A stretch of 25,166 bases of DNA. It comes from Ophiothrix spiculata. Its lineage: Eukaryota; Echinodermata; Ophiuroidea; Amphilepidida; Ophiotrichidae. The DNA lies in NCBI GenBank assembly GCA_000969725.1, contig JXSR01S043208.1; one strand, given 5' to 3'. Under the pieces are notes generated by a model. It did no database searches, was not told the DNA's origin, and was given only the letters and a program-made list of their open reading frames with translations. Shown piece after piece: positions 1 to 8,264 of the stretch. The position numbers were made by a program, and so were the translations under genes. The first letter of the stretch is position 1, and each line of letters starts with the position of its first letter.

Positions 1-226
1 TGTTAGATCAAACTTGTTCATCAATACAAAGTAACTGAATCTGATAGTTACTGATATGTTAGTCACACCGAATGACCTTGTTCGTTTTAAACAGTACTAA
101 TTAGACAATTAAACTTGATGTTTTAGTTTTTATTGTCACATGGTCTAAAAACGCAAAATAAAAAACAAACTGTTTCAAAGTTGCTTAGTTCTCACAGGTC
201 ATATTACCTTATAAGTTTGTATTTGG

Positions 227-396
227 GAAAAGAAGGCTCATATGCATTTCAAATATTTGAAAGAATAATGAGAAATGACGGCACCAATTATGTCTCGAAA
301 ATTTTCTGCACCGTATTACTCCAAGTAATAGCTATGATTATCTTTTACCCCTGCAACAAATTACAAGAAAATTCAATTACATTCCCAGTATTAAAA
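227..396 (+). pseudogene. Block E1, copy 1: exon-like fragment, unknown protein
   Basis: The frame reads KEGSYAFQIFERIMRNDGTN, then a hydrophobic run. Copies 2, 3 and 5 have a TTTAG acceptor just before this block; copy 1 has TTTGGG there, so the acceptor AG is lost. A GTAT donor follows at 397 and an internal GTAAT donor at 325 would give a 98-nt exon. The second half of the frame differs from copies 2 and 3 because of small indels (CNKLQENS in place of LQQITRKL). I do not recognise the family. The hydrophobic run near FCTVLLQVIAMIIF could be a membrane segment. With the acceptor lost and the frame shifted, this copy is best treated as a relic. Confidence 0.35.
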
Positions 397-437
397 GTAT
401 TTTTACTGTAAACAAATTTAGAAATTTATACATGTAG

Positions 438-498
438 CATACATCTTGGTGAAGAAGAGAGTCGATTTTGGCAATCAATTGATGGATCCGATACTAAC
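438..498 (+). pseudogene. Block E2, copy 1: exon-like fragment
   Basis: A TGTAG acceptor-like site precedes an open frame reading IHLGEEESRFWQSIDGSDTN. The peptide is conserved in the copies at 6491 and 9958. Sequence similarity between copies ends right after GATACTAA, where copy 1 runs into an unrelated insertion. The G-x-E-x-x-x-FW pattern resembles a short stretch of gelsolin-type repeats, but it is too short to assign. No donor is evident at its end. Confidence 0.3.
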
Positions 499-503
499 AA
501 ACA

Positions 504-1012
504 CAAGAGCAACCAGTCCCAGGCATTTGGGTAATCTCTTTTACATCCTTTGCGGTCATTTTGATGAAAAGACTAGGGAGGTTCCACCTAAGGTGGGTTA
601 GGGTAGGCCGTCAAAGTTGGGGTGTAGAGGGGGTGAAATCCCGGAAGCTTTTAAGTCGCCATTTGGAAAAAGTTATGCACGCTAAGACTCAAACTTACAA
701 AACATGTTAGAATCATCATTTACCTTTATAATTAGCAAAAAACCGGACGAAAATATGTTATTTAGAACTTTTATAGCAAAATTTTGATTTTGGTGGCCAT
801 TTTTGCCATATGCAATTTTGCCTGATTTTCCAATCCGAAAGTGCTTTATGACTTCATAATTATGTAACGGCATGGCTGATTTTAATGATTTTGGTATCAT
901 TGGATAGAGGAGGGTCATACCTATCTATTAATAGCAAAAACAAGTTCATAGGGGGTTCCGTTCCAAAATATAAGGTTGTTGCAACCCCACTTCGGAGGAC
1001 GTGTTACAAAAA
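504..1012. repeat. Unclassified insertion in copy 1
   Basis: This segment lies between E2 and the conserved string starting ATTAACGACTCAAGGATC, and is absent at the same place in copies 3 and 5. It has a G-rich part (about 570-650) and an AT-rich part with repeated ATTTTG/GCCATTTT wording (about 760-835). I saw no terminal inverted repeats, target duplication or coherent coding frame. It may be a fragment of an interspersed repeat; the class is unknown and the edges are approximate. Confidence 0.45.
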
Positions 1013-1101
1013 TTGCTTAGGAGAACAAGGATTAACGACTCAAGGATCGACATCTAACCTGAACAGACACCACAGACAGCAGTGTTAAAACACTAATAAT
1101 T

Positions 1102-1729
1102 GGCTCATTCCAGTGGAAACTGAACCTTTTTTTTTTTATTTCAAGCAAAAAATCAGCTTTTTTATTCGACCACATAAACATGTTTTTCAGTCATACATTT
1201 GTTACTTGGTACGTGAGAAGTATTTTCCAACCAGAAATTGTAAAGTTTGTACAACCGTTCATGAATGAGCACATGTTTTGTTTCAAAAATGTCACAAACG
1301 TTACCAAAAAGTTACACCAAAATGTCACAAACGTTACCAAACGTTACAACACAAAACAATACATTAAAAATAAATCCTGGCGATATAATGTTCTGTAACT
1401 TTTATGAAATATTTGTAAGTATGTTTCCCATAATCGGTGTAAGGCGCAATAAAAAAATCGTTGACACTTTAGAGAAATTGTACTTTGAAGTGCTTAGGAG
1501 CAAAAAACCATTTCCGTGCGCGGTCACAAACGTTACCGAACGTTATATGGACTTTACTCAGGATTTTGGCAATTGATTTAATTTTCAAACATTTACATGT
1601 CTTGACCCCACCAGTGAGCACCATTATCAACAACAAACTAGTTGATATAATGTTTGTGCTAGGTTCTATGGCCATTTAAAAGTGAAATTTTTCAATTTTT
1701 CGGTCACAAACGTTACTTTGGAATGAGCC
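1102..1729. mobile_element. Non-autonomous TIR DNA transposon, 628 bp
   Basis: The ends are a perfect 11-bp inverted repeat: GGCTCATTCCA at 1102-1112 and TGGAATGAGCC at 1719-1729. Copies 3 and 5 read straight through the site as AACACTATTGCAG, so the empty site is visible in the same window. Inside are four copies of GTCACAAACGTTAC at 1291, 1324, 1523 and 1703, the last next to the right TIR. There is no transposase frame. The flanks (AATT left, TATT right) do not give a clean target duplication, so the superfamily stays open. Confidence 0.75.
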
Positions 1730-1737
1730 TATTGCAG

Positions 1738-1794
1738 AAATGTTCATGTGGTGAATGTTTTGCTCAGAGGTTAATTATAAACAGCGCTGATCAG
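1738..1794 (+). pseudogene. Block E3, copy 1: exon-like fragment
   Basis: This is bounded by a TTGCAG acceptor and a CAG|GTAGAA donor, the best donor in the unit. Copy 1 lacks 9 nt present in copies 3 and 5 and has a TGA in the frame that is open in copy 5, so it is a broken version of the block at 10134. The 1102-1729 transposon ends eight bases upstream, right at the acceptor region. Confidence 0.3.
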
Positions 1795-1799
1795 GTAGA

Positions 1800-2150
1800 A
1801 AGTATCGCTTAATTTGAATATTTAAAATGATTCCAGCTGGAAGATTCCAGGCCCTTAAAATAAGCTACGATTATTAAATGGTATACTAGTAGAATGTGGT
1901 TTGTGATTAAATTAACTCATTGGTCAACCAATATCAAAACTACTTAATTAAATTTAGTAAAGGTCATTACTACAAGAAAACATCGGATCTAGTAAAGTAA
2001 TCACGATTACCGGTTTGCACATTCATAATCTAACAGACTAATATTTGTCACTTTCAATAAAAGATGGACACGGTGTTACCATGATATATGGCCATAAATG
2101 TTTATTAATACAAAAATAGAAGTTACAATATGATCAACAGAAATGTTAAA
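1800..2150 (+). other. Conserved noncoding stretch of the unit, copy 1
   Basis: I see no gene here. The stretch is highly similar to 6765-7125, 10200-10545 and 15652-15945, and more loosely to 8990-9240. It would be intron between E3 and E4 if the unit is a gene. It contains an AATAAA at about 2057, shared with the other copies. Confidence 0.6.
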
Positions 2151-2163
2151 ACAACACTTGCAG

Positions 2164-2426
2164 GACAGGGTTAGAAAACGGAAAGAGTTGATTTCTGAAT
2201 GTATGTATTTAAGTGAAACAAAGTTGTCTCTCTCTGTATCTGCAAAAAAACAATTGTTGTGACGTGATCGACCACAGGATCGACGAATAACTTGAAATAT
2301 GTCTTCGGTGTAGATGTCACGGGACGATATCAGCTTGTGATAATTGTTAAATTGAATAATGAACATGATGAAGAAAGTTGTTTACACATTGAGAATAAAA
2401 TGGCCTTAGCTCATTTGATCACGTAG
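2164..2426 (+). pseudogene. Blocks E4/E5, copy 1: two overlapping open frames
   Basis: E4 starts after an ACTTGCAG acceptor and reads DRVRKRKELISECMYLSETK in frame 0, stopping at 2260. E5 starts after a CCACAG acceptor (2277/2278), inside the sequence that is E4 in copies 5 and 6, in another frame. It reads LKYVFGVDVTGRYQLVIIV and on to a TAG at 2424. Relative to copy 3, E5 here lacks exactly one codon (a 3-nt deletion), so its frame is kept. Both peptides look protein-like but I do not recognise either. Whether they are alternative acceptors of one exon or chance open frames in a decayed sequence cannot be settled by reading. Confidence 0.35.
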
Positions 2427-2639
2427 ATTATTGCAGATTGCAATCTCGGGTATGTGCCAAAACCAAAGTTACATGCCGATCTGAGAATATTGTATTTCAT
2501 TGACAAAATTTATCATGATTTTTAAGTAAGCTGATCTAGATCGTTACAACGTATAGCAGATACCTACATTTGTGGCAAGTTACTATAATGTGTGCTACCC
2601 GAAAAGTCCAAAACATAAAGTGAAGTTATGTATATGTTA

Positions 2640-2945
2640 GATTGTAGGTCTCCTGTTTTCTCCTTGCTGCATTTCCTTCCACCTTATTCTTGGCCAGTGG
2701 TTGGATTCGTACCCTCTGTGGGTAACACAGTGATCGAAAGATGCAATCATTATGTTTTTTCTTTTTATCTAGTTGTTCTAATATCGTAGAATATAGTATT
2801 ATGTGCTTCCGTATTTTTTTGTCACAATGTATGTGTGTTTCATGTATGGCCATGGCCACCTGAGCTCCCTGTAAGAACGATGCTGGTGCATTGAAGGGAT
2901 TGCCCAAGATAAAGAAAGCTAAAGAAATAAAGAAATAAATGAATA
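2640..2945 (+). mobile_element. LINE-like 3' tail with AAATAAAT end, copy 1
   Basis: The last 100 bases carry GCTCCCTG, then GTGCATTGAAGGGATTGCCC and a degenerate AAATAAA/AAATGAAT tail. This has the look of the 3' end of a CR1/L2-type LINE in invertebrates. The same piece sits at the same place in copies 3 (8140-8200), 5 (11100-11195) and 6 (16960-17068), so it was in the unit before duplication. No reverse transcriptase frame is attached. The family name is from general knowledge and is tentative; the left edge is not defined. Confidence 0.35.
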
Positions 2946-2959
2946 ATAACTCTTTTTCC

Positions 2960-3420
2960 AAAATTATATATTATATACTTGTGTAGTCAATCTATATAGG
3001 GAACTTTAATAATTGTAGAAACCCTGCTGAACACTACAGAGCAACCGTTTTGGGGTAGAAAAGTTTCAGATTTCACAAATATCAGATGCCGAATTGTAAA
3101 TGTTTGCATCTGCATTAAGGACAATGTTTTGCCCGTTTCTCGACCGGCTCTTCGTCAAGGTCATCGGGTAAACCTCATATTGTTAAACTGTATTGTTCCG
3201 GCAATAAAATATTCGGCCTTTCTGCATCTTTCCAATACCTTACAAACTTGTTACAATTATAAATAAAGTCATTCTTTCCAAAATAAGCTGAGGTGTTGAC
3301 AGCAAGGCGTGAGAGGATTTCCCGACTGGATTTGTTATATTTTACTTAAAAGGTGGAGTCTCAGGGTGATAGACTACTTTTCAGACTACATTTGCGATGT
3401 GGGAAAGCCTGTTAATTAAA
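2960..3420 (+). other. Conserved noncoding stretch before E6, copy 1
   Basis: No gene is evident. It is nearly identical to 11215-11650 and 17090-17520 and lost from copy 3. Copy 1 lacks the roughly 250 bases holding the small inverted-repeat element found at 11755-11907 and 17611-17769, keeping only its right end (around 3380-3405). Confidence 0.6.
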
Positions 3421-3429
3421 GGTTTTCGA

Positions 3430-3647
3430 AAGAGAAGATATCGTTTGTATCCCATCATGAATTGCTTCTTATGAGATTGTTTGCATGGGAAATCATGTGA
3501 GTATTTAGTGATAAAATGCCCATACATCACAGTTAATTGTTAATCTTGCAATTGGGGTATTTATCACAAACTACTCACATGACTTCCTGCACATATTTTT
3601 TCCAATAGCAAGAAATGCATGATGGAATGCACATGATATCTTCTCTT
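3430..3647. mobile_element. Foldback (Mutator-type?) element, 218 bp
   Basis: The two arms pair over about 95 bp at roughly three quarters identity. The outer 13 bp are perfect (AAGAGAAGATATC at 3430-3442 and its complement at 3635-3647). The flanks GGTTTTCGA (3421-3429) and GGTTTTCAA (3648-3656) are a 9-bp target duplication with one mismatch. Copies 5 to 7 carry the uninterrupted GGTTTTCGATA site. Long inverted arms plus a 9-bp duplication fit a non-autonomous Mutator-like element; this assignment is inferred. Confidence 0.75.
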
Positions 3648-3784
3648 GGTTTTCAATACCTAGAACCCACGTTAAACCTAAATGTGCTATTTTTCTCGTA
3701 TGTTGTAAAACAAAAAATGATGTAAAGACAACTTTAAAGTAGAGTTATGGGGCTTGCGACTTTCATACATTTTTTATATTTTAG

Positions 3785-3874
3785 GCCAACGCATGTTGTG
3801 TGACTAAAACAAGTGATCACTTCAATTTATTACTATTACTAGGAACCATTTATCGCTTGATACAAGGTTTATGA
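3785..3874 (+). CDS. Block E6, copy 1: candidate terminal exon, 29 codons
   Basis: A pyrimidine-rich ATTTTAG acceptor precedes 90 nt that read ANACCVTKTSDHF, then a leucine-rich run NLLLLLGTIYRLI, ending in TGA. The same 90 nt with the same frame and stop occur at 12855, 17914 and 18651. All four keep the AG and the length with no indel. The hydrophobic core could be a C-terminal membrane segment or signal. An AATAAA at 4159 lies about 285 bases downstream and could be a poly(A) signal. Substitutions between copies do not show a clear synonymous excess, so the block may be decaying. The family is unrecognised. Confidence 0.35.
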   Translation, partial: ANACCVTKTSDHFNLLLLLGTIYRLIQGL

Positions 3875-4577
3875 TCATGTCAGAATTGTGATCAGATAAC
3901 TTTTTGAGTTTTCAGTGAGACCCTGGATGATTGTTCATTCTAAGTCCCAGTGCCCGAAACCTAATTTCCTCCACGACTGACTAAACATCACCTCAACCAT
4001 ATCAGTGTATCCTCTTGGGTTCGATCTAGGTTGTTCTGATTCATACCATATTACCTAGTTTCAGTATTGAGGTAACGGTAGATGTTATGCTGCTGCAGAT
4101 ACTTCCATAACTTTTCTAGTTCGATTCATAGTTGTTGTTTTTTTGGAAGACACAGACCAATAAAGGTATATCATATATATGGTTCGGATAAAAACATGAT
4201 AAATTTCCAGTTTCATCTTAATTAGTTTCTATAAATGATTTAACTATAATAGATGCCACTGATCTGCTTTATCAAACTGCATTGAACATGTCTAATTTCT
4301 GTTTGCCCATTCTGTATTAGAGGTAAAATAAAGGAAAGTTCTTCAACAATTGCCTAAAATAGATAATGACTACAGACACTAAACATTTACTCCGCTGCCC
4401 TAAGAGAATAAATGATTCACAATTAAAAAGATGTTGCATAGTCTAGACGACTGAAGTAACCATATCTTACGTTTGTGTAAAAATACATATCTTAAATCAA
4501 AGCTCATCGCATCCTGAATGACAAATGAACCCAACCAGCCATCTACTCCTATCCTACCCGAGCTTGTGCCATTTCAT
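3875..4577 (+). other. Possible 3' UTR and downstream conserved sequence, copy 1
   Basis: No coding frame is seen. It is strongly conserved with 12945-13143, 14246-14640, 18004-18240 and 18741-19465. It carries AATAAA at 4159-4164, repeated in copy 7 at 19060-19065, in the plausible position for a poly(A) signal after E6. Confidence 0.4.
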
Positions 4578-4668
4578 TCTTCTTCTTCTCCTTTTTCTCC
4601 TCCTCCTCCTCCGTCCTTCTTCTTCTTCTTTTTTTTTCTTCTTCTTCTTCTTCTTCTTCTTTTTTGTT
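4578..4668 (+). repeat. (TTC)n / (TCC)n microsatellite
   Basis: A run of CTT/TTC triplets with a CTCCTC segment and a T tract. It marks the right end of the unit. Homologous TTC tracts lie at 14638-14657, 15620-15646 and 19467-19517. Confidence 0.9.
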
Positions 4669-4670
4669 CT

Positions 4671-4812
4671 GGCCATTCGGGCAAATATCATTTTTAAGTG
4701 TCCCGCCCGACAGGAAACTCTTTAGGGATCATTATTTGCTAGACTTAATAATATTTTCATAAAAATACGTCCAATTTAGCAGGTAACTTTTTATTTGTAC
4801 TTGCCCGATGCC
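4671..4812. mobile_element. Possible small inverted-repeat element
   Basis: GGCCATTCGGGCAAATA at the left and TACTTGCCCGATGCC at the right are imperfect inverted repeats with a perfect core TCGGGCAA/TTGCCCGA. Copies 5 and 7 lack this sequence after the TTC tract. No target duplication was seen, so this is tentative. Confidence 0.3.
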
Positions 4813-5072
4813 AAAATCATCCGCCAGTGGCTCTCGGACTAGTGCTATGGTCAATTAAAATTAAAATAGCCAAATTGAAAGCTAAACGAAAATGTTAGAA
4901 TTCTGTGAAACAGGTTTTTGTTATAACTAAAAGTACATAATTTAGTTGTTTCTCAACATTAACTTCTTACAACTTTTTTTCAACTATATATTTTGAGACT
5001 TTTCAACTGTTGTTATTGGCGCCTATTTGACATTGAATTGTGTTATTGCGTACCTATACTCATACATTGTGT
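4813..5072. other. Unique AT-rich sequence
   Basis: No gene, repeat or paralogue within the window was found in this stretch. Confidence 0.5.
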
Positions 5073-5575
5073 TATTGTCAAATACGATACTGATTCAAAT
5101 CATGTTAGTTTTGCCTTAATGATACTGCGTTTTTATGTTTCAATATTTTAAAAACTGTTTTCAATCATGTTAAAGGTGTCAACGATACTAACAACCAAAC
5201 CATTGCGTGGGCGTAATCATTTATATAGCACATTGTTACAATAACATATATGTAACCTGTGACTCCAGTAATAACTTCAATGTTTTTCTTACATTATGGC
5301 TTATAGAAATAAACAGTCCCTTGATGCAGAATTTGGTGATTGCATTATGTTGAAATAAATCCCGATAGAGAGCTCAGATAACATAATTGAAACATACAAT
5401 TTTGATCTGTGACATAAAACTGTGTAAATGAGCTCCCTGGTGGAATGGTGACAGCTGGAGACGTCAGATTCAATTGTCACAGTAGATATGTCTCAAACAT
5501 TTTATTTTTCAAATCCGACACAACAGATATGATAAAAAAGCAACACAGTATGAAAAATTCATATCCAAAACTATG
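5073..5575 (+). repeat. Unit leader, first copy
   Basis: About 500 bases, nearly identical to 8265-8768; the last 160 bases recur at 9391-9552. Each copy sits directly upstream of an E1-bearing segment or its remnant, so it is probably the left end of the full unit. No open frame shared by all copies on the plus strand was convincing. It contains the tRNA-like patch listed separately. Confidence 0.8.
5430..5485 (+). repeat. tRNA-like (SINE head?) patch, copy a
   Basis: CTCCCTGGTGGAATGGTGAC resembles the start of a tRNA with a Pol III A box, followed after about 28 bases by GATTCAATTG, a degraded B box. The spacing is shorter than in a working tRNA, and there are no pairing acceptor arms. It may be a relic of a tRNA-derived SINE; it is not a tRNA gene. 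Confidence 0.25.
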
Positions 5576-6022
5576 TTAGATCAAAAGTTATCAAACTTGT
5601 TCATCAATACAAAGTAACTCAATCTTTAGTTACTGATATATTTGTCACACCAAATGACCTTGATTGTTCTTTTTAAACAGTTCGATATAGTTAGACAATT
5701 AAACTTGATTTTTTAGTTTTTATTGTCACAGGGTCTAAAATGCAAAATCGAAACAAATTGTTTCTTAGTTCTCACAGGTCATATTACCTAATACTTTGTA
5801 TTTAGGAAAAGAAGGCTCATATGCATTTCAAATATTTGAGAGAATAATGAGAAATGACGGCACCAATTACGTCTCGGCAACTTTCTGCACCATATTGCTC
5901 CAAGTAATTGCTATGATTATCTTATACCCCTTGCAACAAATTACAAGAAAATTAAATCACATTCCCAGCATTAAAGGTATTTTTACTGTAAACACATTTA
6001 GAATATACATGTACAGATTATG
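5573..6022 (+). repeat. Duplicated unit, copy 2 (E1 segment only)
   Basis: Holds only the E1 segment, then jumps at about 6022 to the same leader end that precedes copy 3. E1 segments of copies 2 and 3 are thus in direct tandem with a ~490-base period. Confidence 0.8.
5806..5976 (+). CDS. Block E1, copy 2: best-preserved candidate exon
   Basis: TATTTAG acceptor, then an open frame reading GKEGSYAFQIFERIMRNDGT, a hydrophobic stretch FCTILLQVIAMIILY, and PLQQITRKLNHIPSIK before an AAAG|GTATTT donor. A second possible donor (CAA|GTAATT) at 5904 would end the exon after 32 codons. Of the four E1 copies this one best keeps acceptor, frame and donor. The hydrophobic run is about 18 residues and could span a membrane. 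I do not recognise the protein. No following exon lies in this short copy, so a spliced product would have to use downstream copies. Confidence 0.35.
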
Positions 6023-6286
6023 TTAAAAAGGCAACACAGTATGAAAAATTAAGTATCAAAAACTATGTTAGATCACACTTGTTCATCAATACAAAGTAAC
6101 TCAATCTGATAGTTACTGATATGTTAGTCACACCGAATGACCTTGTTCGTTTTAAACAGTTCTAATTAGATAATTAAACTTGATGTTTTTGTTTTTATTG
6201 TTACAGGGTCTAAAACGCAAAAAAAAAAACCTGTTTCTAAGGTGCTTAGTTCTCACAGGTCATATTACCTAATAGTTTGTATTTAG

Positions 6287-6456
6287 GAAAAGAAGGCTCA
6301 TATGCATTTCAAATATTTGAGAGCATAATGAGAAATGACGGCACCAATTACGTCTCGGCAACTATCTTCACCGTATTACTTCAAGTAATTGCTTTCATTA
6401 TCTTATACCCCTTGCAACAAATTATACTTAAATTAAATTACATGCTCAGCATCAAA
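6287..6456 (+). CDS. Block E1, copy 3: candidate exon
   Basis: TATTTAG acceptor; the frame reads KEGSYAFQIFESIMRNDGTN, a hydrophobic run IFTVLLQVIAFIILY, then PLQQIILKLNYMLSIK and an AAA|GTAATT donor. It has the same length as copy 1 (170 nt) with the frame intact. The family is unknown; see copy 2. Confidence 0.33.
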
Positions 6457-6490
6457 GTAATTTCACGGTGAACAAATTTAGAATATATGG

Positions 6491-6563
6491 CATACATCTT
6501 GGTGAAAAAGAGAGTCAATTTTGGCACTCAATTGATGGATCCGATACTAATGGATTAGATTAA
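6491..6563 (+). pseudogene. Block E2, copy 3
   Basis: The frame reads IHLGEKESQFWHSIDGSDTN, then GLD and TAA. The AG acceptor-like site present in copies 1 and 5 is GG here. Similarity to copy 5 ends just after GATACTAATG. Confidence 0.25.
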
Positions 6564-6693
6564 TTTCATTTTATCAGATGCTTTATGCACTTTGTTGTTA
6601 TCTATACTATATATTCCATCACAGGATTTATCAGATTAGGAAACAGGATCAACTCTAACCTGAACAGACACCAGCGCTAAAACACTATTGCAG

Positions 6694-6761
6694 AAATTCA
6701 AGAAATATTCATGTGGTTAACTTGTTTTGCTCCGAGGTTAATTATAAACAGCGCTGATCAG
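6694..6761 (+). pseudogene. Block E3, copy 3
   Basis: TTGCAG acceptor and CAG|GTATAA donor are kept; the block is 68 nt, three more than copy 5. The frame reads IQEIFMWLTCFAPRLIINSADQ. The centre of the peptide differs from copy 5 because of compensating indels, while both ends (IQE, NSADQ) match. Confidence 0.3.
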
Positions 6762-7140
6762 GTATAAAATATCGCTTTAATAATTTGTCTGAATATTTAA
6801 AATTCTAGTTTCTACATTTGTAGCTGGAAGATTCCAGGGCCTTTAAATAGACTTATAGTACTATAGTAAAATGTGGTTTGTGATTAAATGAACTCATTGG
6901 TCAACCAATATCAAATCTACTTAATTAAATTTCATAAAGGTCATTACTACAAGAAAATATCGGATCCAGTAAAGTAATCGTGATTACCGGTTGGCACATT
7001 CATAATCTAACAGACTAATATTTGTCACTTTCAATAAAAGAAGGACACGTTTTTACCATGATACATGGCCATAAATGTTTATAAATATATGAATAGAAGT
7101 TACAATACGATCGACAGAAATGTTAAAACAATACTTGCAG

Positions 7141-7180
7141 GACAGAAAACTAAAAGGGTAGATTTCTGAATGTATGTATT
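7141..7180 (+). pseudogene. Block E4, copy 3: interrupted by a transposon
   Basis: Starts after ACTTGCAG as in copies 1 and 6 and breaks at 7181, where the GC-rich element is inserted. The rest of E4 (about 50 bases) is missing on the far side, so the insertion came with a deletion. Confidence 0.35.
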
Positions 7181-7589
7181 CAGCTAGCTAGGGGTGGGGG
7201 GCAAGGGGGAGGGGCAAGTTGCCCTTGGCGCCACCTCTAGGGGGGTGCCAAATCGCCCCTACATAAATAATTGGACCAACAACAGGGGACATACTGCTGA
7301 AATTAGCCATTTTTTGCCCAAATTTTTTGCGCGCTCCGCGCGCCCTTAAGATTTCGGTACTTTTTAGCTTAAATAAGTAAATATAACCGCGCGGGAGAAA
7401 AAAAATTTGGAAAATTTTATCAGAAATTACCCATTTTAGCAAAAAAGAGGAGTTTTTCAAAGCTGTTGGATTTTTTTTTGGTAGGGGGGGCGTACCTTTT
7501 AAAGTTTTCCCCTTCTCGAGGGGCGGGGGGGGGGGGGGCGCTAGTTTCAATTCTTGCCCCGGGCGCCAGACACCCTCGCTACGCCGCTG
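7181..7589. mobile_element. hAT-like non-autonomous element, 409 bp
   Basis: Begins CAGCTAGCTAGGGGTG and ends CACCCTCGCTACGCCGCTG. The reverse complement of the right end, CAGCGGCGTAGCGAGGGTG, matches the left end except for a 4-base gap. CAG...CTG termini with a GGCGTAGC word are typical of hAT-type MITEs in invertebrates (general knowledge). It is far more GC-rich at its ends than the surroundings, with G and C tracts at 7193-7215 and 7515-7538. No 8-bp target duplication is left. The proline-rich minus-strand frame inside is probably not a gene. Confidence 0.6.
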
Positions 7590-7610
7590 CATTGCTGTGA
7601 TCGACCACAG

Positions 7611-7762
7611 GATCGACGAATAACTTGAAATATGTCTTCGGTGTAGATGTCACGGGACGATATCAGCTTGTGATAATTGTCAGCAAATTGAATAATGAAC
7701 ATGATGAAGAAAGTTGTTTACACGATGAGAATAAAATGGTATTCGCTAATTTGATCACGTAG
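7611..7762 (+). CDS. Block E5, copy 3: candidate exon
   Basis: CGACCACAG acceptor, then 2 nt and 49 codons to TAG at 7760. The frame includes LKYVFGVDVTGRYQLVIIV, SKLNNEHDEESC and ENKMVFANLIT. The peptide has a hydrophobic strand-like run (YQLVIIV) followed by an acidic patch. It is conserved in copies 1, 5 and 6. Unrecognised; no donor assigned, so it would be terminal as read. Confidence 0.33.
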
Positions 7763-8262
7763 ATCATTGCAGATTGCAATCTCACTTAAGTTACATGCCG
7801 ATCTGAGAATATTGTATTTCATTGACAAAATTTATCATGATTTTTAAGTAATCTGATCTAGATCGTTACAACGTATAGCACATACCAACATTTGTTACTA
7901 TAAATATAGTATGTGTGTGCTACCCGAAATGTCCTACACATGCTAGAAAGTAAAATTGTATGTTAGATTAAAGATCTCCTGTTTTCTCCTTGCTGCAATG
8001 CCCTCTTCTTGGCCAATGGCTGAATTGGTACCCTCTGTGGGTGGTATCCAAAGATGCAATCATTATGGGTTTTTTTCTTGTTATCTATTTTTCTAATATC
8101 GTAGAATGGTAGTATTGTGTGCTTCCGTATTTTTTTGGTGTTTTATGTATGGCCATGACTACCTGGAATGAAATAAATGAATAAATAAATGTACCCTTTA
8201 TCCAAAATGTATATATTATAAACTTGTGTAGTCAATCTATATCATGTATATAGGGAACTTTT
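7763..8262 (+). other. Unit sequence and shortened LINE-like tail, copy 3
   Basis: No gene seen. It matches 2427-2990, with a shortened LINE-like tail (about 8140-8200) ending in AAATAAATG repeats. It then joins the leader at 8265; this junction marks a rearrangement. Confidence 0.55.
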
Positions 8263-8264
8263 CG

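Larger units (their letters stand above)
1..4668 (+). repeat. Duplicated unit, copy 1 (most complete)
   Basis: This is the most complete copy of the unit that recurs through the first 19.5 kb. In order it holds a leader with block E1 (to about 440), block E2, two insertions (504-1012 and 1102-1729), block E3, a long conserved noncoding stretch (1800-2110), blocks E4/E5, a LINE-like 3' tail (to 2945), a conserved stretch (2960-3420), a foldback insertion (3430-3647), block E6, a possible 3' UTR and a terminal TTC microsatellite. Near-identical strings recur at 5573, 6062, 9553, 15650, 17090 and 18495. The orientation is called from the splice-like blocks, all on the plus strand. The window starts inside the unit, so its true left edge is not seen. 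Confidence 0.85.
6062..8220 (+). repeat. Duplicated unit, copy 3 (ends after LINE-like tail)
   Basis: Runs from E1 through E2, E3, E4/E5 and a shortened LINE-like tail, then breaks at about 8262 directly into a second leader copy. The E6 end is missing. A hAT-like element interrupts E4. Confidence 0.8.

Noticed and set aside
438-498. Gelsolin/villin domain suggested by G-x-E-x-x-x-FW in E2
   Set aside because: Twenty residues with no flanking domain sequence; the match is too short to assign a family.
588-606. Telomere-like GGGTTAGGGT
   Set aside because: A single occurrence in a G-rich insertion, no array.
1180-1398. Frame with NVTNVTK repeats resembling N-glycosylation sites
   Set aside because: The repeat is the translated GTCACAAACGTTAC motif of a non-autonomous transposon.
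2626-2961. 111-codon minus-strand frame
   Set aside because: It runs antisense through the LINE-like tail and is not kept in the other copies.
4018-4040. TGGGTTCGATCTAGG resembling a tRNA B box, repeated in every copy
   Set aside because: No A box at suitable spacing and no pairing stems.
4525-4725. Serine/phenylalanine-rich frame
   Set aside because: It is the TTC/TTT microsatellite in translation.
7188-7592. Proline-rich 134-codon minus-strand frame
   Set aside because: It coincides with the hAT-like element; the prolines come from its G/C tracts, and no known domain is visible.
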